Shown here piece by piece: positions 39,601-55,000 of a stretch of 64,000 bases of DNA; within the stretch, counting starts at the first letter, position 1; every line of letters starts with the position of its first letter. The notes below the pieces were generated by a model. The model did not search any database. It saw only the letters and a list, made by a program, of their open reading frames with translations, and was not told the DNA's origin. The translations under genes and the position numbers were made by a program. The stretch spans positions 50,271,178-50,335,177 of the forward strand of contig CM049307.1 in the NCBI GenBank assembly GCA_026874595.1, given 5' to 3'. The stretch comes from Sipunculus nudus (taxonomy: Eukaryota > Annelida > Sipuncula > Golfingiida > Sipunculidae).

Positions 39601-42600
39601 AATATTAAGATTATCAGCTGTTTTCCACGACATAAAATCAACAGAATGGGTGGCCGTTGCAGTACATTCCCCAACATGGCTTGTATCACGACTCTGGTTA
39701 GGCTTACCAGCCCAATATAAACAACTGAGGCATGTAATCACGGCTAGTTTCTCCCATCCTACGATTTCTATGGAATCATAGAAATTTACAGAAGACTGTA
39801 GGATATCGCACTGTTAGGCCTGATTTTGATGGAATCGACGGACCATGACAAAGTTTAAATGCCTTTAGACAGGTCATTGGTACATGTCTGTATATAAACT
39901 TAACTTACTCAAACTGCTTGTTAAGGCCAAGGGGGCTGCGTAATATTTTATATTGGATATAAACCATTAAGGAACCGACATAGAACATTTTTATAAACAC
40001 TGGTAGGTAGCTATACGATAATCGAAACCTGTCCGAGTATACCATGTAAGAAAATTGGAGAACATTAATTATCACGAAACGATACAGAAGTTGTATGTAT
40101 TCAATATGACCAATATTTCAATACTTTCAATTGCTATCCCCCAGCCCCACCCCCGACCCCAAAAAAAAACCCTTTCAATTTTTTGTTGTACTTTAATAAT
40201 ATTACTTATTTTTAAAAGCTCGCTCGATATTAAATCTAAAAATCTACTGGAATCTAAACATAAAAGTAAGATGTTTCTTAGTAAAAATAATACAGTATAG
40301 TAGTCATTATTTAGATCAACTGACCTCATTCAACAGGATACAGGAAATGCTGTATCATCAGAATGAATATAACATAATATAGAATCTACAGTCTACAACT
40401 GAAGCCAATCATACACCATTTTCTTTTGAAATGGACCTCTCAGTAATCTTACCATGACTGAGCCTGCAATTCGTTAAACTGGTTCTTCAGGGATAATATT
40501 GCAATGAAACAACAGTGACATTTTTAAAGGTAAACTTACGTATCGTCTTCTAACCACTTGATAAAGAGCTCCGTGACGTTCTGGAGACAAGCGCTGTTTC
40601 CGTTGCCACAGGCAACGCTGATCACGGTGCTGCGCAAAAGTCTGAAGAATAAAAAGTTTGAAATGATCAAAGGAAATTGAAGGGTGAAAATAGATAAATT
40701 TTAAATGATAAAAACAATGAGGCTCACTCATTTATATTTATATATTAATTCCATCGGTAATTGGATCACCTGTGTTGATACCGGTCATCAGGTGGTGTTG
40801 GTGTCTTTTTCCTGTCCGTTGGAGAAAAACAAGGGACGTGTGGGTCACGGCGCTCAGATGAAATTGATTATTTTTTTTATAACCAACTGGATTTTTGTAT
40901 AAGGATATGTTTATGAGCTTTTACAAAATGTGGGTCCTTTGATCAAGTCTGGAGCCAATCTGTTAACCATACTGGAATTATTATCCATTAATCAATGTGT
41001 AAATGGATGGGTCCTGTAATCTTGAACTTTGAGCTTTTGATCCCCAAATCATTCAGAATCTTCCCCTATTTGCAGGTCACCCATATGGCTATTGGCTTCA
41101 AATGCATCCACAATCTTTTTAAATAAGTGGGTCCTGTGACCTAGTCCTTTGACCTCATGACCCCAAAATTTATAGAGTTCTTTCGTTCATATAGAAGTCA
41201 AGTTTGAAATTCTTATGTCAATCCAAACTGGAGTTATCATCCGGAAATTAATTTGACGGACATACAAAAAGACGAACAGACGAACGGACGGACAGACAGG
41301 GTGATAAGGGCGCATCCGCTTATTCAAGCAGGGTCCTAATAAGCACACAAGGTTTCAGGACGCAGATGGTTCGAAATCACAGTTGCGAATCTGATAATAT
41401 CAATATAATTTGGCAGTCTCAAACATTTGGGCAAAAATAATGATAAATATGCATAAAAAATGGAAAAAATACAAATGGCGCCACCAGTCTTCAGGAGCTT
41501 AAGAAACCAGCCTTAATTGATTAACACCACTGGATTAAACCACAGCTGGGAAACTGACATAATTACTGTTATATGATGGTCTCAAAGACCGAAAAAAATC
41601 GATGAAATTAGAAAAAAAATTTAGGTGGCGCCATCAGTTTACGGGAATGACAAAAAAACTAGTCATGGTCAATATTCAAGGCAAGATTCATGGCAATCTA
41701 TTCATGAATTATAAAGATACTGGAGGTTTTTTTTATCAAATGTTAAATTATTCTGTGGAGTATTTACGAGCCGATATCTCGGAGAATATAGGTTACAGCG
41801 ACCTCATTTCAGGTTCCCAAGGAGATTTTTTATAAACCTACCCCAATGACCAGTTACAAGTTTCTAGGATTAGCGGTTACGATTTGAGTCCTGCTAACGG
41901 GAGGCCGGACGGATCACGGACATACCGCTGTTCCTATACCTCAGTTGACTTTCAGTCAGCTGAGCTAAAATGCAGGTTGTGGCCACCAGTTTTCGGGAAC
42001 TGACAACCCTATAGTCATGGTCAATATTCAAGGCAAGATTTAGGGCAAAGTTAATGAATTTTATTTAAATTAGGTTCAGGCTACATCCTGTTGGTAATAT
42101 GAAGGTAATTTGATGTGTTCATACAGACAATGGTTGATGCAAAATCCATGTCTAAGATCTCCGTCACTTCCTCATTATATCACTGTATATTAATTTACTC
42201 TCCCAGATCTTACTTTACGATAAACTTTTTTTTTGCATCTCTGGCAAATACCAAATACCTCTTCCTTTGTTATATATCCAAAAGTTGTTTTAATTTCACT
42301 TTAGTTTCAAGCATCATTAGTAAACCCACTAAAAATTGACTTGATCTTACTGAGTTCTTAAAATAGTGAATTTTTCAATTTAAATCTGTAACGGTATTAT
42401 AACAAGTTAACAACATAAAGAATAAATAAATATGTCATATATAAAGACCACCGTACCAGGTTTAATAATGCTCTATAATTCATGTATTCAATATAAATTT
42501 TAAACAAACTTAATTTGAAATGAATACCCCCCCCCCCCCCCCACGCACACAGGGGTTTTAATATAGGGGGATGGGGGTATATGTCCCTCCCCCACATTTT

Positions 42601-42975
42601 TGCAAGAGAGTTGGTCAATGTAATCATCCCCCCTGCTATTCAGAGTATAACAATTACATATTGGAAATGAAATATATTAAGAATTAGAATTATAGACCTT
42701 GGTTCAATTTATGAGTTATTATGAAATCTGTTATATCTAAACGTGGTTTAGAGTTAACCTATACTAGAAACGTAATACGTTTTTCTACAACCTAATTCTT
42801 AATTGTAATATAATTGAAAAGTGTCATACAGACACAAAAAACGTGCATATCAGGGTTCGTAATAACGGCTTTCCGCCTGTCTCCAACAGGCAGACATGTC
42901 CCGGGAAAGGCATTTTGTACCAATCCGTTGGAAAAGTGAACACCTTTAGATGTTTTCATATTGGTGGTTGAAAAA

Positions 42976-43013
<38 letters not shown>

Positions 43014-46000
43014 AGACGACCATAGGTCGAACGCTTGCCGGAATTCGGAAGTGAAACACAGACGGACAGACAGAACATATTGTCGGTTTTCTATTAATGG
43101 AATGACTCTCAGGGACATTGCTGAGAATATGTGGCCCGTAGAATGACATATGAGACAAAAGAACAGGCAAGCAGACAAAGCTGACAACAAAAGACGAACA
43201 GACAGACATACTGACTTTGTGAGACAAGATTGACACCAGATGACATAAGCTAGTTATTGAGAAGATTCAAAGGAAGAAAATGAGTTATAATTTATGTAAT
43301 TTAGATTTATAGTTTACGAGGTATGGCGAATTAATGATATACTTGGGAGGCTCGACTGTAGCGCCCTCTAGCAGACATATTCCTAAGACGACAGATGCGT
43401 TTCGTATTATTAGTGTATGACATGAGATGTCTCAGTTTCAAAAGGATTCCGTCAAAGCTGTGGCATGTAGAATGCTATATGCAAGGCGTAAGAACCAGCA
43501 AGCAGGCGACTTTGAGGATAACGGACAAACAGATGGACACACTGACAAAGTGACAGAAGATTGAAACCATATGCCTTAATCAGGTTATGGAGAAGACTCA
43601 AAGGAAGAAAATAAGCTATAGCTTATGTAACTGAGGCTTTGGGTGTAGAGATATGGCCAATACAATGGTATGTGTGTGAGGGTCGTGTGCAGCGCCCACT
43701 AGTGGCCATATCAGGAAAATGAAAAATTTATTTTAGAAATTAGTGTAAGACATAAGATGTAATAGTTTCAAAAGGATTCCGTCAAAACTGTGGCCTATAG
43801 AATGCTATATGTGAGACGCAAGAACCAACAAGCAGGCGAATTTGAGGACAACTGACAAACAGACGAAAACACTGACAAAGTGATTCAAGATTGAGTCCAG
43901 ATGACTACTCCAGGTTATGGAGAAGACCCAAAGGAAGAAAAAAGCCACAGTTTATGTTACTGAGGTTTATAGTTTTGGAGATATTGCCAAAGCATGATAT
44001 GTTGGGAGAGGTTCGAGTTCAGCGCCCCCTAGCGGCCATATCCGGAAAATGAAAAATTGGTCTGGAGATATAAGTGTAAGACTTAAGATGTTATAGTTTC
44101 AAAAGGATTCTTTCAAAACTGTGGCCTGTAGAATGCTATATGTGAGACGCAAGAGCAAGCAGGCGAATTTGAGGACAACTGACAAACAGACAGACACACT
44201 GACAAAGTGTCACAAAAGTGTGACCAGATGACTACACTAGGTTATGGAGAAGACCCAGAGGAAGAAAATAAGCTATAGTTTATGTAATTGAGGCTTATAA
44301 TTTTGGAGATATGGCCAAAATATGATATGTTCGGGAGGTTCGCATCTAGCGCCCCCTAGCGGCCCTATTCAAAAAATGAAAAAAAAAAATTTCGAGATAC
44401 TAGTGTAGGACTTATAATATGTCAGTTTCAAAAAGATTCCTGCAATAATGTGGCCTTTGGCGCAAGATGAATGAAATCTCGAAATATCTCTATTCACGAG
44501 ATATTTTACGAGATACTGCAAGACTTTAATAAAATCTTGTAGTACTAGTTGAATGCTACTTGATGCAAAAAACTAGATCACTCTAGCTTTAAAACTGACA
44601 AAGTTAGAAAAATAAGACCCCTTATTTTCGAATATCATGACTTTTCCCCCAAAATTTGTAACCATGGTTACGGCAAATTTGAATCAGCTACACACCAGAT
44701 GACAGGCCTTGGAATGACGATTAAAATGAGCTATCGTTGAAGTAGATACGACTAATAGTCACAAAGATATGAAGAAAAAACCGTTTTGAGATGTTTTGAT
44801 GACGTTGACCTTGACCTTTGTCCTATTTTGACCAAAAACAATAGGGCACCTAGAAATTTAATTCTCCATCATCTCTGAAAGTCTCAAGGTGATTGCTGCA
44901 AAATTGTGGCCTGTACTGTACTAAATGTCAGACAGAACATCAAGGCCGTTGTCAAAATTGACAACAACAGAGGAACAGACAGACATACTGACAAGGGGAC
45001 ACAAAGTCAACAAAAGTTGATCATACCATGATATGGGGAAAGGAAAGACGAACAAAATGATCTTAGAATGAGGTTGATACGATCATTTTTGACTAAGTTA
45101 TGAGGAAAATAAAATTTCGAGGTTTTTTCGATGACCTTGACCTTAATCGTTGACCTATATTAACCAGAAACAATAGGGCACCTAGAAATATTGTTTCCCA
45201 TTATCCCTGTAAGTTTCAAGGTGATTGTGGCAAAATTGTGGCCAGGAGAGTGATGACAAACAAACAGACAAACAGACAAACAGACAAACAGACATACGCA
45301 ACTGACCAATATGCTTGCCGAAATCTTTGATTCCGGCAAGCAACAAACACAAAAACAATATAGTTTACTGATGGTGTTCCACCGACTCCCTATGTGTTCT
45401 ATAATTTCTTGTAAAATGGTCTTGGTTTCTTATACTTTCCGGCATTTAGGCCCTTATCTCCTGTATTTTCTGTGTTTTCCTGCACAGTTGTGTTTCTAAT
45501 ATAACAGTATTATTATTAAAAACATTCAGTTCTTTTTGCATGCAGGTGTGCAAGTAGGATGACATGTAAGATTGCAGAATCAGATTTACACTAAGCGAAG
45601 TGTGCGAGGTATTATGCTACCTTGAGTGCATTTTGCTCAGACAGACACGTCAGGGCCCAATAGATTAATAAGATTTAATAGGGGAAATCTCTCAAGTTAC
45701 CATGGACTAACGTCCTTGGTGGATGACGCACATTGGATGAGGAATATGTGGAGACAGCTCTTGTGCCTAATGATATCGTTTTTCTCACAGTGTTTTGTGA
45801 CAATAAAATTCCATTATATATACTGGATAAATTGTCATATTGACGAAGACTCATTGTCATTTTGTTCTACTTTAGATTTTATTTGAGCTAGTTGACAGGT
45901 TATACAACCCCAACAGCGTCCTTAGCTGCCATATTTCTTATGGCAAACTTTTGATAGCATTCTATGTATACTGTTTTCTAACTATAGATTCTATTGCAGC

Positions 46001-49000
46001 TAGTTGCAGGGTTATGTAAACAAACAGCGTCCTTGGCTGTCATAATTCTTGGCGGAAACTAGGATCACATTACGTTTATAATTTTGAAATATTTGTTTTA
46101 TATAGATTCTATTTGAGTTAGTTGTCGGGTTATTTAATAACACTAACGTCCTTGGCTGCCACATTTCTTAGGAAAGTATAATAAATCTGAAGTTTTACCT
46201 TCGCGTTAATGATCCAGGTTTTTTTGTTTGTCAAATTGTCTGTTTGCGATTCAAAGTGGTTATTCATGTTAATTTAGAATAGTACCATATACTATACATT
46301 TAACTAGAAATCTGTATTCTAAGGAATGCAAGCCTCCGCCATGTAGGGGTTCCTATTGTTTAGATGTTCCAAAACATCTTTGATGGTGTTGTTGAATCCC
46401 GATCCACACCAAAATCTAATCGGTTCTTTATTCACTCTTTCCCCAAATGCCCTGAAAATTTCATCAGATTCGGTTTGTGATTGCATTAGTTATGTTGTTA
46501 ACAAAAACACAATATGGATAAATCAATTTATATATACTGAGTTGAATAAAATGTAATTCAAAGTATTCTAGTTCTGTTTTTCAATGGGATGGCCTTGCAA
46601 ATTTACAAACATGGTCTTGTCAATGTTTGCATGTCGGTGGTTACTACGTTAATAAATGTTTTGTAAGGTAAAGAGACGGTACTGACGAAATTAAGTGTAA
46701 TGCATAAGATTGTATCAGGTAATGTGAACAACTGCATGTACTGTCTTGTACATTGTAATTGTATGTTGTGACGTATGTAATTGTATGTCTTCAATGTATG
46801 TAAATGTAAAGTTCCAAATATATTTGGTTAATAGCAAAATGTCGTGTCGTTAGATATTTTAAAATATATTTTATTAGATATTTTAAAATGTATTTTTTAT
46901 TAAACTGTTCCCTGAATATCCAGGTACAGTGCGTTATTAAATCCATCTTAAATTTTAGACGATTAACATCTCAAGGTGTCTTGTCTGTACGGTGAACATG
47001 TTTATAGTTTCAATAGATCAACAGAACACCTACCTTTTGAAAAAGAATTTAAGTGATTTCAGGCTTCCTCTGTGTAAATTTTAATGATCTAAGGATAATT
47101 GTGGTTGTGAAAATTTCTTATAAGACGTTCGTGGAGGATGTTTGAAAACAACACAGCATTGTAGACAAACGGAACAAAACATGTAACTTAAGGTTGCACT
47201 TAAGTTGCACATCTGCGGAGGTAGAAAGGTCACTTGTTGAAAAACACCATTTGCAAAGCTCTGGCTTATCTGACTTGCTGCCAGATGCCCTTGTTGAATT
47301 TGTTTTGATTATTTTGGCGGGCCCCAACATATAATAAACACGCTGATATAAAGAAAACAAGCAGCCTCTGTCCACAGTTCTGGCCCATATTTTATAAAAG
47401 CACAAAGGGATTACCTTTAGGTTATAAAGGTCAGATAGGTGATTGGGCCCCTTTAAATGACTCACTCATGTAAAAATCTTCATTTATGTTTAATCAAAGA
47501 GGAGCCTTGAATCAGTATTAGTAACTAGAATATAGGCACTCAGAGAGCGCACACCTCCACCAAGGCAGCTCATTACCCTCATACGGCATTGTCAGCAATG
47601 CAGCATTTTCCCTTCAAAAAGATTCCCGGTCCAGATGGTGATCCGAGCACCAACAATTTTAACAAATGTTACTTGCCGAGTTGTTTCATCATAGTACGTT
47701 CATATTTTTTCAGTAATGTTGCTAACAAACAGACAAACAGAACCAAGGACCCACGGGTCTCGACGCTTAGCTGAATGACTCTATATGGATATGTTTATAT
47801 GCTTTTTTTTCAAAATATGTGTCCTGTGATTAGTTTGAAGCTAACCTGTCAACTCAAACCGGATTCCACAATCTTTTTAAAAAGTGGGTCCTGCGACCTT
47901 GTCCTTTGACCTCATTACCCTAAAATCAAAAGGTATCTTTTTCTTCTTTTTTAGTGGATTTAACCGCCTCGGCTGAGATGCAAACTCACGATCTCCCGGC
48001 TTTGAGGCCTGTGCTCTACTCCTGAGCCACAGAAGCTGGTCTTTAACAAAAGGGTTTTTTTACATGGGTTCTTGGTGTGTGGTATGTTAGAGTCAAGATT
48101 GAAACCAATATGTCAATCCAAACTGGAGTAATCTTCCAGAAACAAATATGTGCACGGACGGAAAGGGTGATTATAATATAGGGCATCCCTCATTCAAGCG
48201 GGGCCCGAATAAACACGCAAGGTTTTAAGACACAGATGAAACCACAGTTTCTCATCTGGTAGTATCAATATAACTTGGCAGTGTCAAAATAAAGGAAAAC
48301 AATGCATAAAAAAATAAAACATATAGGTGGCGCGATTAGTCTTAAGTAACTGAAGAAATCAATCATGATCAATAAACACGCTGGGTTTCGGGACACTGGA
48401 TGAAACCAAAGCTGAGAAAATGACATAACTGCTGTCATTTGATGGCCTCCAAAACGAAAAATCGATAAAATTAGAAAAAAAATCCAGGTGGCGCCACTAG
48501 ATTTCGGGAACTGACAAAACTAGTCTTGTCAATATTCATGGCAAGATTCATGGCAATCCATTCCTTAATAATCAAGGTACACGAGTTTTTGTATCAAATA
48601 TTTACTTATTCTGGGGGGTGGGGGGGGGGGGGTGGAGTTACATACGAGCCCAAAATCTGAGGGGATATAGTTCACGGTGACCTAATTTCAGGGTATCCAA
48701 GGAAATGTGTTATTTACCTACCTGCATATTCAGTAACAAGTTTCTATAGGTTTAGCGGTTACGATACGATTTGTGCCTGCCAAGGGACGGAAGGACGGTC
48801 GGACAAACTGCCATTCCTATACCTCAGTTGACTTTCAGTCAGCTGAGCTAAAAACGCCAGCAACGCAAGCAAAATCATAACCCGCTTGGCGGAGGTATTA
48901 AGGGGTTGATGATGAAAGCATGTGCGTCAGTGAAGGAAACCCTATGTCAGGTTTTCCATTATTATCTCCCTCTCTTTCTGAGTATGTATGACGAGTATAG

Positions 49001-52000
49001 CACGGGGTCAAATTATTCACGTCTGAGTCTCCGAAATAAAGAGAACTTTAATTAAAAAGACAGACATCATCTTTAAAGCTTAGCATCGCTATGGGTTTAC
49101 TTTCAATAGAGAATCCCCCTAGCTCGCCAGAGGAAAACAAAATTAAATCTGTCATGCTGTGCCTCAACGTCCGTGAACACGGCTTATCGCAAGAAAAATA
49201 TTAGGAGGTTAAAAAGTGAAAGTCATCATGGACATATCTGCAGAGTGTGCAGTATAGACACCAACGGCTCAGATTTCGTTCACACTCGTAAATCAATTCA
49301 TCTTAAGAATTCCAAAACAGAGACAGCAAATTTTCATCAATGTTAAAGAAGCCTATTCAGATATCGGACGTCTGTTAACTAAAGAGGATCCCTTGAACCT
49401 TATAGACAGTAAAGACAGTAAACGCCGATCCCACAGTACACATATTGTTTGTTTTGTTTATACCCACGTGTTTATAACGTAGGGGGGGGGGCGCCAAAAT
49501 ATTTTAAACAGATTCAACAAGGACATCTGGAGGCAAGTCAGACGAACCAAATTAAGTTTTGCAACTAGTGAACGACGCTTCTGAAATCTTAACAGTTAAA
49601 AATAGTGTGTACGCTTGTCGACAACTATGTATTCATTGGAATCATCCCTGCAGAAAATGTCACATACCAGTATATACCTGGTCGGAAACGCTTGAATACG
49701 CTAGCTGTGTCAAGCTGAATCAGTTAAAAGACGCTAGGAGAGGGTCACGAAAATGAATTACGCTGTGCCATATAAGTACAACCCCCACCCCGTATTTCGA
49801 TGGAACCAATGTTACCAGTTATGCGTGGTGCACAGTTCATGGAAGGGCCACCCCGCGTTCATAGGGAAACAATGTAACCACCTGCACGCGGTGTAAAACA
49901 ATGGAACAGCCACATGAAGCACCGGGGTACCTGGTTTCGAGAGGACCGCGCGGACAGATCCCTGTGCACCACTACAATCTTTCGCTGTGATTTCCCGTAA
50001 ATACTTATTATGGTTTGTGATTGTGGAGATTGTGCGTGCCCCTTATCCCCATGGCATCTAAGGAAATTTCGTAAACACCACCCGTGTACCGGCGATGTTT
50101 TCAATTGTGTCCGTGTGTAGTGACCGGCGGGTTTAAATGAACCGGGCGCTTTTATTGTTTCGACGTGTTCTTGTTTTTCAGTTTTGTCTATTTTTTTAAT
50201 GAACTCCGGCCTTAAATAGAAGCCGGCCTTGTTTAGTCGCCGGGTCAAAGCAGGATCTGGAAAAAAAACCCGCCCGGACGTCTGATCAAGGAATTACGGT
50301 ATTTCAGCTTCCGTGCATATACAAGTTGTTACAACAAACCCTCTTAGTTTAACTGATTTTTTGTTGGTCAACACTGGCGCATGTACCAAGTTTACTATTA
50401 CCTTGCGTATAAACCACCTCATACATCGGTTAAAGTGGCGTTAAATGAACTTTTATCAAACAGGAATTACCAGCAGTTACATGCATTCTACAGACAGGGT
50501 AGGCGAATAGGTGACGTTAATAATATACGTAGAATTCGTCCATCTGTTTTAATTTCCGACCGCGCTATTGTTTCTTCATCAAGGCACATGTTATCAGTAA
50601 TGATGTAATAAGCCAGGTATACATTTAAGAGTGAAGTTCTGTTTATCCGAGGAGCCACATAAAGAGTCTCTGCTTCAGCAGCTTTATATTTTCTTCCACC
50701 AGCTACTTTAACCTTTAAACAGTCATTATTTCCAGCCAAATACCTGTTGATTAATTATTCATGAACGTTTTAATACTTGGAAATCGTGGGTAAGTTATTT
50801 CCAAGAATACGTGTACGTATAATAAATAGCTGTTTAATGGGAATGGTTGCAAGGTCTATATGGTCCGCCTTTGTTAACATGAAACTATTAAAATTAAAAT
50901 GTCATGGTCACGCTTCATAAATATAAATAATTGACTAGTGTCACTCCAATAATATGAAGGCGATTAATGCGTCAAGTAGTTTGTGCTTCAATTGTATACC
51001 TGTATAACTTTTTTTCTATGGATCTGACTTAAAGTAAAGACAAAAGATGATATCAATGATCGAGCTACCTGCTCTTGAAGATAAATCCACGAAATTATTA
51101 TTCAAATTTTCAAACTCGGAGAAGTTAGAATCAATCAATTAAACTTCTCATTGAATCCCCAAAGTATAGAAAATGTTCATCTCTTACTTTTCCAGGTGTG
51201 TTCCGTTATCATTGACGCCCAGTCTGTCCATGATGGGTGCCGACATGTCACGGAGATATTTCTGTGAAAATTAAAAAGTGCTCGAACTAATTAAGATTAT
51301 ACTGTTTTATGCATATTACTATAGATTCAGAAATTTGAGTAGGGGTTTTATTTTCATGGTTTTCATGGGCAAGGTAATCCACGAATTCATGATTCCAACC
51401 ATAAAAAAATCACGAGATCATGAGATCATCTTAATGACAGCAGGTGGTCGAGTTCATCTGTAGTTATTGCAATTGGCTGATGAGTTTTCAAAAATGGAAC
51501 ATACAACTCTTTTTCTCTAATTTTATGAATGCCATTGGTACAAATGATAAATGTGATGAATCACGTTTTCTGTAAATAACATAACTAATACTGAACATAA
51601 TTTATAAATACTCTGTTGCCCATTCCATTATTTTCCTATATAGTATCGAAAAAACATGGCCCCTGAAACGACGATTAATGATTACAATCAAACAGTATCA
51701 AAACTTAAACTTTAAACTGAAAACATTTCCATATACTTTCTTTCTTCAACGTATCGGATGAAACATTTAAAAACGCTATCACGTTTCTATACCGCAAAGC
51801 GGTAGTTTCGACATGTGCACCACCAGAACGGTACACCTGTCACAATGTTCATAAGCTTTTCTTTGGCTTAAAAGACAAGAGACAGGTTCTCTCATTTGCA
51901 TTTCCTCGGGAAGCGAATGTCAAAACACTTATTCTGATTACTGGCGACCACAGTGCTTACAAATATAAAACATGCGTATCTTCTTCCAAAAACTACCAAT

Positions 52001-55000
52001 AGTTGCATGTATAAATATGACAGAAAACTATTAAGTAGGCCTATGTAAATTATACCCGCTTATTTTGCGTGAATAAGTTCTTGTATTCATTGCGTAACTG
52101 TATAGATATTGATAACCCATGAATAGCTTACATTTACATTCTCATACCACGAATTCACACACCCCACGATCTGCGTTTTACACAAAACCACGAAATTTAA
52201 AGCCCACGGTATTATCCGAATCTTCAGTATACGTGTATTATGATAACAAACTGATGAACATGAAATTTGCTTCAAGGCGGATTACTTTTGTGTTAACGTC
52301 GATAAGAGATAATTAATAATAAAACTGAAACACACTCTAATTCTGAGATAAAATAAATTCTAATATATATATAAGAGATACTTACTCTACACTTCTCATA
52401 GTGACTTCTTCCAAACAAGTAGATCGAGACGCCACCGACGGCGCCAGCGGTTGCGCTCCAAGCGACGTAATGGGTCTCGTCTTTCAAGTAGCGTGTCAAG
52501 TTCAAGGCCGTTGGGAAGTCTAGCTGCTGGGCGCCAGCGAGAGCGAAGGCATCACGAACCAGGTGTGCACGGTCTGATACGCTGAATACCTGAAGCAGCA
52601 GATAAACATCGCGAATTAGTTAAAACCATGAAGACCCATGTTTATTCTTTAAGAAATCAATTATTGTTTTCTTTGTAGCATTTATTTTTTATTTTATTTT
52701 GTAATATAGTATGGGTGATTTCTTACAGTGCACTTCAATTCGCATGTGATTAACCGTAAATCAACTAAATAAATTGCTAGTTATTACTCTTTAAAACAAA
52801 ATGTTGATTCATATTTTTGTCTTAATAATATCAACTTGCTGTAATTACACTATATACAAGAGAAAAACAAGTGACTTATAATAAGGGGAAATCCCGGAAA
52901 TCCCGAAAGTAAAGAATCTCTATTTTGACAGCAAATGAGGGAAAGGGACACATTTCATAAAAACGATTATGGCTGTATATACCGGGGCGGATACAGGATC
53001 ATAGAACGGTGTGTATGGGGGGGGGGGGGGGGGGGGTGAGCGCTCAACATCCTTGTACAGACAAACAAGTGTCCATGCCAGAAGTCCTACTATACTACAC
53101 TTTATACATATTTCTCGCACGCAGAATACATGTGATGAAAATGGTATCAAATGCAAAATCCGCCGTCGTTTTCCGGTATTAATCGTATTTTATTTTTTTT
53201 TTTTTGTTGGAAAAAATTGGACACCCGCCCCCTGCGCCCCCCCCCCCCAATGCGACCATGATTTAACTACATGAACTTCGGATGCTGCTGCTGTTCCTAC
53301 TATAGCTGTTAGTACTACCACCACCACAACAACAGCTACTACTACTACTACTGCAACTCTAACTCCTCCTCCTACTACAACTACTAATACTCCTACTACT
53401 GTACCGTATAACGCCACATGAACTTAATTTCAATTTACCTTTAACATTTTAACATAAACATATTTTTCACATCTTTGATGTGAATTTTATATTTCTAGAA
53501 CAATTTTCTAAATTCTGGAACGACAGGTTGTGGGATGTACCGGTCTATGTGACGTAAGTATGTAAAGATGAATATGCATATAATGACTAAGAAATCATGG
53601 GAAGTATGACGTCATACTGTATGACTGTTAAGCAGCTGGTTAGCGAGGCTTGTCCACATGGGCTTGTCGTAGTTCACCCGGAAGTAGCAATGCTGGCGTC
53701 GGTTGAATTTGATCCAGCTTCCGGGGTTGTTAATGGTGAAATCCAAGCCTTAAAAGAAATAGTCAGTAATAAGCAAAAATTGTTATCTTTAAATTTGTTA
53801 TGATGTAAAATGGATATGTTTTAATAGTAACATTGCAAAAAATAAACCCCTTTTAGGTGGATTAATATTCCATAGCCTTCTGTGACTTGTGTCTAGTGAC
53901 GACAAGCCTGGCATTTTAGTTTTAAAGCCTGCTATTTGCCTAACTTTTCTATAGGATTTATGTGCTCTCTGGCTTACACTGCGTACATGTCAATGCACTA
54001 TAGGTAAGTCCTGTTAAGAAACGTTCTTATAACGCTTCAGTGAGGGCTTTTTATCTACAAGCTATAAATAAATAGCAATGTTAACAAACAGAAAAACCAT
54101 GTAACCCATGTCGGTGGTAACATATCAAATTGAAAGGTCATTAGTTACGAAAAGCCCTTTGAAAAATTTGGTTTGTCTGAGCTGCAACCAGATTTCCTTG
54201 TTCAATTAGTTTGAATTATTTTTGCGGGCCCCCACATTTTATAAACAGCCTTTGTGCACTAGGATCTGTGTTTTTGGGACTATGTTTTTCAAAGATCCAA
54301 GGGGTTATCTTTAAGTAATATACGTCTGTTATCGTAATAGGCCCTTTTAAAATTCCGAGCATCCTATGGCGACCTCTTTTTCTAAATTTGTGGAAGTTAC
54401 CCTGTCAGAATCATTCACTTACTATCAGTCCGGTTCATCCAGATAAGGCCTTCAGCGCCGTTCTCTGTTGTGTAAGTCAGTGGCACATACCATTTGTACC
54501 TTAAAAAAAGGCATTGCATATTAACTATAGCGCTATCACAAGGACAGAAATGTAAGAAATGTAGCCATTATATTGTATGCTGAAGAAACCCCTATATACA
54601 AACATGGAATTAATACACCAAGTGGGGAATATGGAAAATAAATGTAAAAAAATTTTGGTGAAAAATAATGTCTCCATGAAATATTTTTTAGTGAGTATTC
54701 CTATGACGTATTCATTTACAATTATAAGGGCCCCGCTTGAAAAGCGGTGCGTTATAGCGGTCGTCTTGTCCGTCCGTCCGTTCGTCACGGACACGTTCTT
54801 TCGCGCGAAATATCACAAAGACGATTTACTGGATCTTCCTCAAAGTTACAGGGATGATTGTTGCCAATGAGGGCTCCAGCCCTATCACATCACAGACTGA
54901 TCTGAATTTCAATATGGCCGCCAGAGCACAATCAACGATTTTATTCGGGCGCTATATCTCAAAGAGAATTTGCTTGATCTTTCTCAAATTCACAGGGATG

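Larger units (their letters stand above)
40642..51187 (-). other. Largest intron of the aminopeptidase gene, filled with repeats
   Basis: The 10.5-kb intron between exons 9 and 10. It contains a 1.07-kb element present twice, a 330-bp tandem array, a 115-bp triple repeat, a SINE head and single members of four dispersed families described separately. The longest open frames inside (for example 49859-50248 on the minus strand, 129 codons) match nothing I recognise and are not in frame with the gene. No extra M1 exon is needed between exons 9 and 10, because the split Lys codon joins cleanly. Confidence 0.8.

Noticed and set aside
39161-39781. Two plus-strand ORFs in the exon 10-11 intron (79 and 109 codons)
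   Set aside because: No family match and no supporting splice structure. They are antisense to a well-defined intron.
47118-47465. 115-codon minus-strand ORF
   Set aside because: It lies in dispersed repeat C, and the frame is not kept in the second copy at 54010-54365.
49859-50248. 129-codon minus-strand ORF in the large intron
   Set aside because: Not needed by the M1 frame, no recognised domain and no splice context. Probably chance in a GC-richer repeat.
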